This document shows positions 44,948 through 54,764 of a stretch of 64,000 nt of DNA, in pieces. The stretch comes from Phytophthora hibernalis (lineage: Eukaryota > Oomycota > Peronosporomycetes > Peronosporales > Peronosporaceae). Below the pieces are notes generated by a model. It was not told the origin of the DNA. It worked only from the letters and a program-made list of their open reading frames with translations, and ran no database searches. The stretch spans positions 1,488,001 through 1,552,000 of the forward strand of contig JAAKBF010000324.1 of the NCBI GenBank assembly GCA_012656075.1, in the 5' to 3' direction. The number at the start of each line of letters is the position of its first letter. Position 1 is the first letter of the stretch. The position numbers and the translations under genes are program-made.

Positions 44948-45431
44948 CTAGCCACAACAGCCTCCGCCCACTGTACGAAACACCACACAACAAACGACGT
45001 CAGCACTTGTCACCAACCCTTCATCATCGCCAACGTACTGGGCTGGTTGATTGTGCCACGGTGGTTCACTCCGCCCATCCGACGCGGTCCCCCACGCCCG
45101 TTGCTGCCGCCCAAGCCGCGGTTCGAGGAAGCTGATCCCTGTCCGATGTTGCTGTTGGGGCGAGTGGACGTCGACGGGTCCTGAAGGTGGTCGACGTTTA
45201 GCCAAGAGTCTACAGCTCAACACACAGTAAAACTCACCGAGAAAATCGACGTCACGCTGTTGATACCGGTACAAGACGTCAGTTGTTTTATTTACTGCAT
45301 GAGGGGAGGCCATTCCGCTGCACGTACAAGAGTCCAACGAAGTTGATGACGCCCCAGAAGGCGTCCGTCACGATGGAGAACCTCCAGGGCGAGCGCTTGG
45401 CCACCACGTTGCCTCCGGTCACATACGTCAT
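44948..45431 (-). CDS. SELENOK: Selenoprotein K homologue with Cys in place of Sec
   Basis: Single-pass ER membrane protein; the mammalian protein binds the palmitoyltransferase DHHC6. Exon 1 from ATG 45431 reads MTYVTGGNVVAKRSPWRFSI, then the membrane segment VTDAFWGVINFVGLL. A first intron of about 120 bp follows (GTACGTG donor near 45345, TAG acceptor near 45224). Exon 2 reads VDHLQDPSTSTRPNSNIGQG, then the Gly/Arg-rich tail GGPRRMGGVNHRGTINQP. A second intron, 44971-45038 (68 bp), leads in phase to MGGGCCG and TAG at 44948. The end carries Cys-Cys where animals have Gly-Gly-Sec-Gly-Arg. One base must be restored at the first junction. Divergent from the bL27m gene, 157 bp apart. Confidence 0.8.
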
Positions 45432-45588
45432 GTCAACAGATCAGTTTGACTTTGGCCCGACGCTTCACAGCCGTGGTTCTGTACACAATCATGTACAATT
45501 CGAAACATTGTGTGACGATAGTCTCGAAGACCATCACTCTGACAGCCTCTGTTTTGTGTGGCTCAAACGCAAAAGAGTTTTCGACACG

Positions 45589-46038
45589 ATGGCGATGGCG
45601 ATGGGCATGGCGCGCGTCTTCGGGTGCACGGCGCGTATCGGCGCCAAGAGCGAGGACTGTACAACCAGACGCGTCGCTGGGCCACAAAGAAGGCCGGAGG
45701 CTCCACCAAGAACGGCCGCGACTCGGAGTCCAAGCGCCTCGGCGTCAAGAAGTTCGGCGGGTGAGGAATTGTCCAAAATCCGGAATTGTGTCGAAAATGG
45801 CTTGACCTAACCGTGGTCTATTGACAGAGAGAGTGTGTTGGCCGGCAACATTATCATCCGCCAGCGTGGTACCAAGTACCACCCGGGCACGGGCGTGGGC
45901 CTCGGCAAGGACCACACGATCTTCGCCACGCGCGACGGCTTCGTGCGCTTCTGGTACAACACGCCCAAGAAGCGCCAGGAGGTGTCGGTCAAGAACACGC
46001 GCGAGGTGCAGCGTGCGGTGGCCCAGAGCAGCGCTTAG
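45589..46038 (+). CDS. MRPL27: Mitochondrial ribosomal protein bL27
   Basis: ATG 45589 gives MAMAMGMARVFGCTARIG. After one missing base it reads RRWATKKAGGSTKNGRDSES and KRLGVKKFGG. Intron 45761-45827 (GTGAGG...TTGACAG, 67 bp), then exon 2 with ESVLAGNIIIRQRGTKYHPG, TGVGLGKDHTIFATRDGFVR and a C-terminal tail to the TAG at 46036-46038. Matches bacterial L27 over its whole length. Component of the large mitoribosomal subunit near the peptidyl-transferase centre. The presequence is short and Arg-containing. Confidence 0.92.
45761..45827 (+). other. Intron of the bL27m gene
   Basis: GTGAGG donor and TTGACAG acceptor; joining KKFGG to ESVLAGN restores the family consensus. Confidence 0.88.
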
Positions 46039-46108
46039 AGGACAGGAGGAGACATTCAGATGTTAACTGGGGGTTCTTCGCTTGTATACAGAGTTTGGTG
46101 TGTTAGCT

Positions 46109-46372
46109 CTAGAGGTCTCTGGCGTGCAGGTGCTGCGGCCATTGGAGCTCCTTGTACTGGAGCTCTAATTGCTGCTCAATGACGATCGACTGCGCTTGTT
46201 GTGTGGAGTCTGGTGCTGCTGCAGGTAGCGCATATTCAGCATCGTGCGGACGTCGGACGTTGTTGTCGTAGTTCTGCGTGCTGGAAACTAGTCGGGCTGA
46301 GAGTTGATCGTGCACGCAGGAGCTTGCTGCGCTTTCGACCCAGCAGAGTGCAAGGCAGAGCAGGATGCACAT
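46109..46372 (-). CDS. Small secreted protein candidate
   Basis: 87 residues from ATG 46372. I chose this Met because the next residues form a signal peptide (MCILLCLALCWVESAASS); the frame is open upstream to 46540 but that part is hydrophilic. The mature protein has a single Cys, is Gln-rich at the end (EQQLELQYKELQWPQHLHAR), and lacks a clear RxLR or LxLFLAK motif. Expression is unproven; a chance ORF is possible. Confidence 0.35.
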   Translation of the reverse strand: MCILLCLALCWVESAASSCVHDQLSARLVSSTQNYDNNVRRPHDAEYALPAAAPDSTQQAQSIVIEQQLELQYKELQWPQHLHARDL

Positions 46373-47520
46373 TCTTAGCCAGGGTGACCGAGCAGGCGCT
46401 TGCGATGATTTTGAGCGCAACCGCTCACGAGTATGAAACTCCCATGCTGGTGTTCGGCACTCACTACATGTACGGGTAGGCAAAGACGATTTCCTGGCCA
46501 TCATTAATATGGTCGACTTCAACAACGCGCATTGGTTCAAGCAGTGCCTTTACAGACTCTACATACTTACAACGACGCGCCGAGTTTCCTTTGCATTTCG
46601 CGAGGGCATTCTCTAAAAGGTGCTCATGATGACCACCATTTTCTAAATGGCGCGGTCGTCTTTAAAAGGTGCTTGTTACAGTATTTTATCCTAACTAGGG
46701 ATGTTTCGTGCATTGGGTACACAACGGCCATTTATGTAATAAAAAGGGTAATCAGCCCAAAAATCGTACCCAAATTCAAACGTCAACGGCTCGCACGCGA
46801 CAAAAGGTGTATGAAAGCAGGAAACGTGTGTCACAAACCGGTGATGGTAATCGTCAGAGTGATCGTCTCGTCCATAGCACACATACGGTACTGGCACAGG
46901 TTTTGGTGGTACAGTAGCCAGGGTGTAGACGGGCCTCACGCGGTGGTGCGTCGCTTGCGTCGCTCCTCGGGAACCGGTTGTTCACACAACGCCACATATT
47001 AAACATGTACCGGTACCGCACTATTGTGACTGAGGGACTATTTAATACTACCGGTACCAGCAATGACTCGGATGTCGAAGAAGATGGCAGTCCCGACGTA
47101 CACGGAGACGATATATGGTTTAGATGCATGTGCGGGACAAAAGTGCAGCAAAGGATCGCAGTAAGACACTTCGAACCCAGAATAATAAAGCATCTAGACA
47201 ATGAAGGTGCTTAGTCTGCAATATGTTGATATCGCGGTGTTCTACCGTGTTCTTAACTGAGGTAGAATTGTAGAATATTCTACCAAGGTCCAGATGTGCC
47301 AGAGACACGCTGATACTACCGTACTACATTTCTACCTCGCTGATGGGAACGAAAAGTGCATCGTTCACCACCCTTTTGCTTTGCAATTTTGTTTAAAAAT
47401 GAAATAGCCAGCCCCGGGGAGAGAAGGATCCTCTGCGACGAGCTCTATGGAGTTGACTTCTGTGCGCCGGGCACGGTGTCAGCTACCGTACCTGCTCCCC
47501 GAGGCAGATCCTGATCTTGT
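46373..47520. other. Gap with no recognised gene
   Basis: AT-rich DNA with short frames only. The frame 46978-47214 has a Cys pair in WFRCMCGTKVQQRIAV, which could be a scrap of a zinc-finger transposase. 47270-47283 is a short palindrome (GTAGAATATTCTAC). Confidence 0.4.
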
Positions 47521-48500
47521 GTGGCAAGCGCCAAGCCTGCGGGTTTTCAAGATCAACACGGTGTTGAACACCAAGGCGTGACAGACCTGGCGAACCCTTC
47601 GCAAGATCATCTCGCTGCCAAGAGTGTTGGCTCGCAAGGTAAACCCTTTGCTCCCTATCAAGACGCAAGGATGAACCCCGCGCTCGGCTCAAGTACCACC
47701 GCACGGAGGACCAGGCCTGGTAAAGTTTACCGTAACCCCCTCGTGATGCCCCCGACAGCGCTCGGAGATGACGTGAATGCATCGCTCCCGCCGCTCAAGG
47801 CGGCAACTTCCGATAGACCTCTCTGTCTAATAGTGCAGACATGTCCAAGGCGCAGAAGAGCTTAGGGCCAAGTACTCGGACCCTCCTACGAAGGCCTCGC
47901 CTCCCAAGCCGCGCACCCGGCCATAATCTTCCAGTGTGCAGCACGAGCACACAGGACGGCTCAGCACGATAGATGATTTTTCAGCAGCGAGGAGTGAGAG
48001 TTGAGTGCTGCACCTGCCCAACGAAGTTCGTTGCGGCGGCCGGCTTGAGACAGGTAAGCCGTGTATCTTTTGGTTGGACGCGAGGGGCATATGTCAACGT
48101 AAAAAGCGCTTTAAATATCAGCTTGACACGTTCTCGCCCATTCTACCGTTCACCTCGTTCGCCGGGAACTGGTGTACGGTTCTACCAGTATCCGTTTTTA
48201 TGCACAAGTCAATTGCGTAATCCATCTCGAAAATGTAGTACAGATTCCGCCCACTGACAAAATACCAAAATCACCGAAGAAACCAGAATCCATCACATTA
48301 AAAGGCATAATAGCACCGTGGCGAGAGCCGGGAGGTGGGATGAGCGTGCTCATCCGATGAGCACCATCCTTCGCCACCCACACCGTGTGACAGAGAAAAT
48401 ATAATTAACACAATACATCTCAGATTTTGAACGGTACATTCCAGCAACATTAGGGTAATTGATAGTGTGGTTTTTCACACCAATCTCAGTTGAGAATGAA
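47521..48500. other. Unassigned region with short frames
   Basis: The + frame 47521-47865 and the + frame 48005-48220 (CIFWLDARGICQRKKRFKYQ) are open but match nothing I know. Possibly decayed transposon sequence. Confidence 0.3.
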
Positions 48501-48699
48501 GGGGAGGCGAGTCGCCGAAGATGAGGGAGTGACCGTGAAGGACTGGCCGAGGGGAAGAAGCGGTTCGGTAGCGCAGGAGATGGTCGCGGAGGAGAAGCTG
48601 GTTGGGATGATGGAGATAGCCACGGCGAAGGGCTGGAAGTCGCGCAGGAGCTGCGGGCGGTGATAATGCAGGATCTGACCGCGGTGGCGATGCAGTAGC

Positions 48700-49010
48700 T
48701 GGTCGAGGTGACCATGCTGGCTGCAGTGGTGACGCTGGAGCAGGCGGCCGTGACGGAGAGGTCGGCGGCGGCGGTGAAGAAGCTGGCGTCGATGATGGTG
48801 GCGGCGCTGGAGTTGGCAGCGACACTGGAGTTGGTGGCGACACTGGAGTTGGTGGCGTTAATGACGGTGGCGGCGCTGGAGTTGGCGGCGGCACTGAAGT
48901 TGGTGGCGACACTGGATGACGGTGGTGGCGCTGGAGTTGGTGGAGGCGCTGGAGTTGGTGGCGGCGGTGAAGAAGCTGGCGTCAATGACGGTGGCGGCGC
49001 TGAGGCATGT
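48700..49010 (+). repeat. Gly/Val-coding minisatellite, unit about 18 bp
   Basis: Variants of GACACTGGAGTTGGTGGC and GGCGCTGGAGTTGGTGGC follow one another, at least ten units. In one + frame they encode GDTGVG and GGAGVG repeats; on - they encode Asn-Ser-Ser-Ala/Val-Ala-Thr repeats. No start, domain or conserved end, so I do not call a gene. Confidence 0.8.
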
Positions 49011-49070
49011 ACATATGTTGGTAAGATATACACAAAAATGTTGAATGTTGCTTATCATGATATTAATTTG

Positions 49071-49292
49071 CTAGCTGCGCTTGTTGTCTAGGGCATGTCT
49101 GTTATCCATCGGTCTACCCGCGCCTTGACCAACACCTTGCTGCCGAGCAGGTCCACGGTAACAAAAGCGTTCACGCTCACCTTCATGTGCTCGGTCCCTC
49201 ATTACCAGTAGTGAGTGCACACACTCTGCGTGCTTCGAGTTGTGCAAGCAAGGACAGCGTCCGGTTTTCACGTCGACACTCCACCCATCAGG
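49071..49292 (-). pseudogene. SWIM zinc-finger fragment (MULE-type transposase scrap)
   Basis: Reads on -: PDGWSVDVKTGRCPCLHNSK, then HAECVHSLLVMR. CxC followed by CxH in this setting is the SWIM finger found after the catalytic domain of MULE transposases and in related host proteins. The fragment stops at 49293, exactly where the integrase of copy B begins, so copy B or its deletion junction truncated it. No catalytic domain is left nearby. Confidence 0.65.
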
Positions 49293-50716
49293 AGGCATAC
49301 AGCTCAGAGGGTACTCTTCAGGGAATGTACTAGTCGAGAGACCATTCCAGTTGGTGTCGATGGACTTTGTCATACCATTGCCGAAATCTCGGCGAGAGAA
49401 TACCGCGCTGCTACTGTTTCAATGCTCGTTCACAGGATTCGTTATGGGGAAGGCCATGTCAGATACTACCGCATTCAAATTTGCCCAGGCTTCGAAGAAT
49501 ACGTCTACCGAAGGTTCGGAGCGCCAATGATGATCCGTCATGACCAAGATCCTCGGTTCATGAGCGAGGTTTTTCAAGCATTTGCTGAGATGATGTAGTC
49601 TCGGTCAAGGGCCACGTTGAGTTATCGTCCGCAAGCAAATGGGCAGCAAGAACGATCAGTCATAACCGTCATGCAGTCAGTGCGAGTGTATGCGGAAGAC
49701 CCGCTGCAACAAGACTGGGACGAGATCGCCGAACGACGTGTCTTCGCTATCAACAACTCTCAAGACAGCACTCGGAAGAATACTCCATTCTACCTCGTTG
49801 ATGGGTGGGATGCTCGGTCTACGCTGCGAGCAATGTCGCCGTCGCTAAAACGAGGATCCCGAGGGCAAACCGATGCGCTAGCATGGCGCCGAGATGTGAA
49901 CCGACAACAAGAAACTGCATGGAAAATGGCGATGGAGTACCAGAAGGTAGAGAAGGCTCAGAGAGCCCGCGAACACAACGAGTCGCTTAACCAACGTGAA
50001 GCAGCAGCAGTATCGAGGATTCCAGCGAATGACAGCGAGAACATAGTAGCACCGAATCGCGACGGGTCAGAGGTACCATTGGATGCCGAAAGGCAGGGGA
50101 CAACGACGGCAACGAAACCTCGGACACCAGGCAGGGAGAGACTGGGGCATCTCCCGAAACTACTGAAGAAGCACCGAGGTCTCTATTCAAGCCTGGGAGC
50201 AGGGTGTGGCTCTACATGGAGCGCGTGAAACCAGGATCGACCAAGAAGCTGGCACACCGATGGCACGGGCCATTCCGGATCAAGAAGAAGGTTGAAGAGT
50301 TCGCATATGAACTAGAGCTGCCGGATCGAAGTGGTTATCGGTTCTACCCAGTGGTGCATGTCTCACGTCTCAAGGCGGTGAACGAATATGGCGACCGACC
50401 GAGGAGTCGGCTGACAGCTGAGGTGACCGAGGATACGAGGATTGATTTTGACGAGGAGCTGTTACCGGAAGATAGCTGGAAGCCCGATAGAGTGGCAGGC
50501 GAATATGAAGTTGAGGCTATTCTGGACGACCGATCACCGCTAACAACGAGCACCAATCGCGCGGTCAGAGGGTTCAAGGTGAAGTGGATCGGCCACGACG
50601 AACCTACCTGGGAACCAGCATCGAACTTGTCGTGCGGCGGGTTGCTCTACGACTATTTGCGGGCTCGACGCAGCGAGCGACGACTCCAAATGGTTCAGGT
50701 GACCGACGAGGACTAG
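49293..50716 (+). pseudogene. Pol C-terminal part: integrase core and chromodomain (copy B)
   Basis: QLRGYSSGNVLVERPFQ leads into the first catalytic Asp (SMDFVIPLPKS). After a frame change at 49490, MIRHDQDPRFMSEVF holds the second Asp. A TAG at 49596-49598 interrupts a frame that otherwise continues through NGQQERS with the Glu. A last frame change near 50200 leads to the SH3-like module and the chromodomain (YEVEAILDDRSP, FKVKWIGHDEPTWEPASNL). Ends ...QMVQVTDED, TAG 50714-50716. The zinc finger is missing because of the truncation. Confidence 0.88.
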
Positions 50717-51029
50717 CTCGAATCGCTACTGAGGATTGAACTGCCTACGGGGTTGGTACAGCCCGTGGAAGCAGACGAAAATGATACTGTACCAGAATGG
50801 AAGTCACTGACCACTGAGCGACTAAGTCTCCTCGGAGGCTCGGTTTGTGACGGCGAAGTGACGAGATGAACTGCCTGCGGGAATTATGCGGCCCGTAGCG
50901 TCAGACGAAGATGACTACTGCATTATAGTTTGTATATGATGTGAACGAACTCGAAGTGGATTTGGATTAAGTGGAACGGTAATGAACTACGGTACTCGGA
51001 CAACGTGAGATTAGCACGAGGGATGAATG
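50717..51029 (+). other. Region between pol and antisense ORF (copy B)
   Basis: Non-coding. It holds an imperfect direct repeat: AACTGCCTACGGGGTTGGTA... at about 50739-50790 and AACTGCCTGCGGGAATTATG... at about 50871-50922. The first 270 bp are identical to the complement of copy C, then identity stops near 50985-50990. Confidence 0.75.
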
Positions 51030-53322
51030 GCGAAGCATAACAGCGCAAGACCGAGGTTTAGATGTCGGCGGATGAAGCTAGGTCAGCCAACACATCCAGG
51101 TTCGATGTTTGGCCAGACACAGACCCGTCGGCGGACGTTGAGTAGCAGCGGGAGCAGCGGAGTCCTCGGTTTGGTCTTCATCCTTACCTTCATCATCCGC
51201 TGGCCCTGGAAGAGCAGCAACCGAAGCCTGAGGGACCCACGGAGCCACGATCGAAGTTGGAGTCAAGGACGAATCCACCATGATGCCTGAAATCACCTCC
51301 GCCTCGGTCATGCAACGAGGTACGAATAGCGGTACCGGAGAATCGCACGGCGCGAAAGTCGTGTTGAATGGGTGACTGGAGGGCGCGTCACCCGACAGTT
51401 CCGCCACAGTTGACGAGCATCCAGAGTTGCGAGCTCGCCGACCCAATCCTCGGACGTCGGAGCCCACTCAATCACTTCGAACGAGTATTGGAGGTAACTG
51501 GGTTCCAACAAAACTCGATAGGCGCTTCAGGAGGCTTGCCGGAACGTTCGACACACCACTCCCAACAGCGATATACCATCTGCTGACGCAAACGGTCCGC
51601 TCTGAGGTTCCGAGCCTTGTTGTACTCAGCCCATGCTGCCCGTAACGCGATGACCGAGGGGTCATGCTCCGAAGGAAGCTTCAACGGCAGAGACTTGGAC
51701 CCAGTGGAGTCGCTCCCATAGTGCCAGACCGAGGTCTGCTTTCTCGTTTCGGTCGGTGGACACGCCCTGGAATTGACGCCACATCTTGACGAACCGAGCT
51801 AATCCGTCGAAAATGTTAAGCCTGGCGGATGCTGGTCAATGGTGAAACAACATGGGTTCTCCGGCAACTTCGAGCGCACTTGCTGCCACGGGTGGTCAGG
51901 GTTGACCCAATCCGCCATGGCCTGGATGCCAGCCACCGAGCACGGGGACTCAACACCCCGAGCAATGGGTGGAGTCAGGCTGCTGTTATGGATCTGGCAC
52001 CAGACCTCTTGTGCACCCGGAGCAGTGAACCCGGGTACCAAGTACGGACCAACCATTAGTGCGAGACGCGGTGACGGTGTTCCGGGCGTAGCTGGCACCG
52101 ACGGAGTAAAGGTACTAGGCTCAGTGCCCGGAACGGTCGAGAGCGTGGCGGTCACAATGTGAACGGCGGGTAACTGACCGAGCACTCGGAAGGCGCCCGG
52201 AGTAGGCCCGGCGGAGTCGCCGGAGGTCGATAGCCCCCGCAGCCGAACTAACCGGAGTCGACGAAGTGGACGGTGACGTGACCGAGGTCACTACCGCAGG
52301 GACCGGAGTAGACACAACCACCGAGGTCACAGGCGTCGTGACCGAAGAAGGGACCAAATCACCACCCAATGACAGCAACGACGCGGCGGACGGCTGCGAT
52401 ACTGGGACAGCCGGTGTGCTCGGTGGAGTCGGAGTAGACTGGGTTATGACCGGTGGAGTCGACGCATCGAGCTTTTAGGGGTGGCCGGAATAGGCGAAGC
52501 TTGGGAAAACTCGGACGGCGATGGAGAACCGATGATGTAATCATCGGACGCCTCCAGGGTCTCCAGTTCTCTCTGAGACCGTAAGGTGTCCAACACCGAC
52601 GCACTGCGGGTGGGGCGACCATTACGACGAGGTGACGAGACCACCGCGGAAGAAAATGATCCCGTACCAGCAGTGTCGGTCTGACACCCCACCGAGACGA
52701 GACGAGTCGCGATGGCGCCGGGAGCCTCGGACGTCGTTGCGGAGACACCACCAAGCAGATATGCCTGGACAGGCGAAGGGTCGGGCGAAGAGGGAGGAGT
52801 AACCGGAGACAACCCGCCGAAAGCGCCCCCACCGGCTTGTGGAACGCCAGCCGGACGCTGAGGTGTGGGAACAGAGGCTTCGGTGGAGCTAGGAGTGTCG
52901 GCGGGAGCATCAGAAGGTCCCTGCGAACGGGCCTGAAGGATGAAGGCAAAAGTGAACGAGAGTGAGAAAGTTCCCCGAGGCATTCGAAGCAACCTAGATG
53001 AAAATTCTACCTCGCCGCTAGGTGCGATAGCTCGGAGAGCGGCAGCGGTGGCGTCGCTGAGGAGGCGCGACGGAGGAGTCATGTGACTGAGCAACGACAC
53101 GCCACGACGCACACTACTTGCGGAAGTTTGCGTCGGGGCGGGGCAGTTGTGGTGTTGGGTTTTGAGCGCTCGGTCGCCAGTCAGTAAGGTTGCCCTTGTT
53201 GAAAGAAGGTGATCAGCGTGCTCCGATTGGCGGATTACATTCCCGCGCGGCAGTGACCGTAGCAGTTTAGTGACCGAGGCCTCGGTCGGGTATAATAATT
53301 CGGCCGAGAGTACGAAACCCAT
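51030..53322 (-). pseudogene. Antisense ORF (copy B)
   Basis: ATG 53322 on - opens a 293-codon frame down to 52444: a Pro/Ser/Thr-rich, disordered protein with GRPTRSASVLDTLRSQRELE and TLEASDDYIIGSPSPSE. Further segments at 51799-52185 carry MADWVNPDHPWQQVRSKLPE, and LALWER with a Trp near 51730. The C-terminal landmarks are DARQLWRN and, in the next frame, DAPSSHPFNTTF near 51380-51430. Convergent with pol of the same copy. Several frame changes. Function unknown; the same protein family as in A and C. Confidence 0.75.
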
Positions 53323-53341
53323 TTCAGTTTCGTACCCTCGG
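53304..53341. repeat. Inverted repeat at the start of the antisense ORF
   Basis: CCGAGAGTACGAAAC at 53304-53318 and GTTTCGTACCCTCGG at 53327-53341, 14 of 15 bases paired, 8-bp loop. It covers the ATG of the copy B antisense ORF and lies next to TATAATAA (53291-53298). Confidence 0.8.
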
Positions 53342-53423
53342 TCTTATAGAGCCGGATACAGGATCACATACTGGGATCGTTTCACACTGTATATTTGAAT
53401 TTAGGTATAGGACTAGCTATATG

Positions 53424-53520
53424 ATTGACTACAGAGGCTGTCAGAGCCATAGATCAACAGAAATAAATCAGCAGTCTTCCCCTCAAGTCACCAAGGGTTA
53501 AGCCCGTCTTCGGTAAGTCT
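53424..53520 (+). repeat. Sequence module shared with the LINE 5' end
   Basis: GATTGACTACAGAGGCTGTC, AATAAATCAGCAGTCTTCCC and AAGTCACCAAGGGT, near-identical to the complement of 26326-26425. It includes a canonical AATAAA. Here it sits between the antisense ORFs of copies B and C, where the elements' terminal sequence would be expected. Confidence 0.75.
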
Positions 53521-54301
53521 AGCTTATTTTAGGGTCTGGATACGCTCGGCTCGTGGGATGCTGGTCAGTGAGCCTAAGGTTCATTGAACCGAGGGTCTCC
53601 TCCAATTGGGTCAGCTCGTGGTTGGTGTGGCCCGTCAGCGTCCTCGGCGAGTCGATTCGTCGCTCGACAGCCGGATGGAGCAGGCCACAGGCCTCGGTGA
53701 GGTTCTGAATGCCGCTGTGGCTCCCGACCAACTTCCACTGGGTGAGGCCGAGCTCATCATTGACCTACGTAATGAGGTAGCAGAGCTCAAGGCCCGACTC
53801 GCCGACACCGAGGACCGGCTCCAAGCAGAGACGCTAGAACGCGAGAAGTTCGAACGTTTTAACACACAAGCATCAAGCGACGAGAGTCGCACTCGTGACT
53901 CTCTGATGGTCTCCGTCAGTCGTACATCGCTCTCAAGGACGAGCATGAACAAGCGGTCGCGCACCTGCGCCAGGCCAACGCTGCCATCGTTGACCACGAC
54001 CGCATCGTGGGGCTCTGGGCTGCTCGGGCGACCACGGCCGAGGCTTCGGTGACGTAGACGCAGCGTCTCCTCTACCAGGACCGTGAGCGTTTCAAGGCTG
54101 GCTTGGTGGCCTATACCGAGCAGGTGGCTAAGCATCGGGCTGCCCTCGAGTCTTCTGACCAAGCCGCGGTCGGTGCAGTTTCACCTCAGGTTCAAGCCCT
54201 CGAAGCTCAGGTCGCGAGCCTGAAGCAGGCGAACTCCATTCTGCGTCGCCACGCTGCTCTCCACGAGCTCGATGTTGACACATTGGTGCTTGCTTCTGCC
54301 G

Positions 54302-54365
54302 GTACGTTCTGTTCGTCTCTTCTTGCCCCTTCAGTCTTCTAAAGTTCTTCTTACCCTCGTTCAGG
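54302..54365 (+). other. Intron in the antisense gene (copy C)
   Basis: GTACGTTCTGTTC donor, pyrimidine-rich tract, CGTTCAG acceptor; 64 bp. Splicing joins ..LASAG to ITSDNIDWELL without changing frame, while reading through it meets a TAA at the end of the stretch. The size and style match the host introns elsewhere in this window. Confidence 0.75.
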
Positions 54366-54760
54366 TATCACTTCGGATAACATCGACTGGGAGCTGCTCG
54401 GACTTTCTCCTCCGAGCATCACTTCGAAGCGCCGTCAGAGTGCGTCGTCGGAGAGCTCGGAGGACAGTGATCAAGAGCCCCAGGCCTCCGACCCGGTGCC
54501 GAAAACCTCCGTGCAGGCAGCGTCGGCTGTTGGTGATGCCTCCGAGGATTCGGACGACCTGCCGCTCATTCCGTCGGTGTCCCAACACCGGAGGAATCGG
54601 CGTAAGCGTCTCCGGCAGCAAGCATCTCAAGCCCCGCCTCCGCAGGCGACGCCGGTGCATCCTCCACGTTCCGTTGGGACCACCGAAGTCGACCCTTCCT
54701 GCCAGCAAGCGGTTGGGTCGTCCGTCCAAGAGTTTGTGTGCCCCGCTCGAGGGCCCACGC

Positions 54761-54764
54761 CTAA
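54761..54764 (+). repeat. Left target-site duplication (CTAA) of the nested LTR element
   Basis: CTAA directly before the LTR; the same four bases follow the second LTR at 61524-61527. Confidence 0.8.

Larger units (their letters stand above)
49293..53520 (+). mobile_element. Ty3 element copy B, truncated at its 5' end
   Basis: Starts abruptly inside integrase at 49293 and contains the rest of pol on + (to 50716), a non-coding part, then the antisense ORF on - (about 51030 to 53322) and a possible terminal region to about 53520. 3' end limits are approximate. Same family as copy C: 50492-50990 equals the complement of 63500-64000 almost without change. Confidence 0.85.
53675..54764 (+). pseudogene. 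Antisense ORF, N-terminal part (copy C)
   Basis: Candidate ATG 53675. A coiled coil comes first: LIIDLRNEVAELKARLADTE, and after a frame change IALKDEHEQAVAHLRQANAA. After a TAG at 54055-54057 it continues VQALEAQVASLKQANSILRR. An intron 54302-54365 is followed in phase by GITSDNIDWELLGLSPPSIT and an acidic, Ser-rich, then Arg-rich region (RRNRRKRLRQQ). Cut at 54764 by the nested element; the sequence resumes at 61524. Confidence 0.7.

Noticed and set aside
44990..45010. UGA in the SelK gene as a selenocysteine codon
   Set aside because: Reading through exon 2 meets a TGA after MMKGW, but an intron with good borders removes it and leads to the expected Gly/Cys end. The Sec position is Cys.
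46109..46372. Small secreted protein as an RXLR effector
   Set aside because: A signal peptide is plausible, but there is no RxLR or dEER motif in the expected window.
48350..49033. Thr/Ser/Ala-rich minus-strand protein over the minisatellite
   Set aside because: The open frame comes from the 18-bp repeat, which is open in several frames; no signal peptide or conserved end.
51030..53322. Antisense ORF as the gag gene of the Ty3 elements
   Set aside because: It is on the opposite strand and after pol, has no zinc knuckle or capsid motif, and the position is the same in a diverged copy. A gag must be in the sense RNA.
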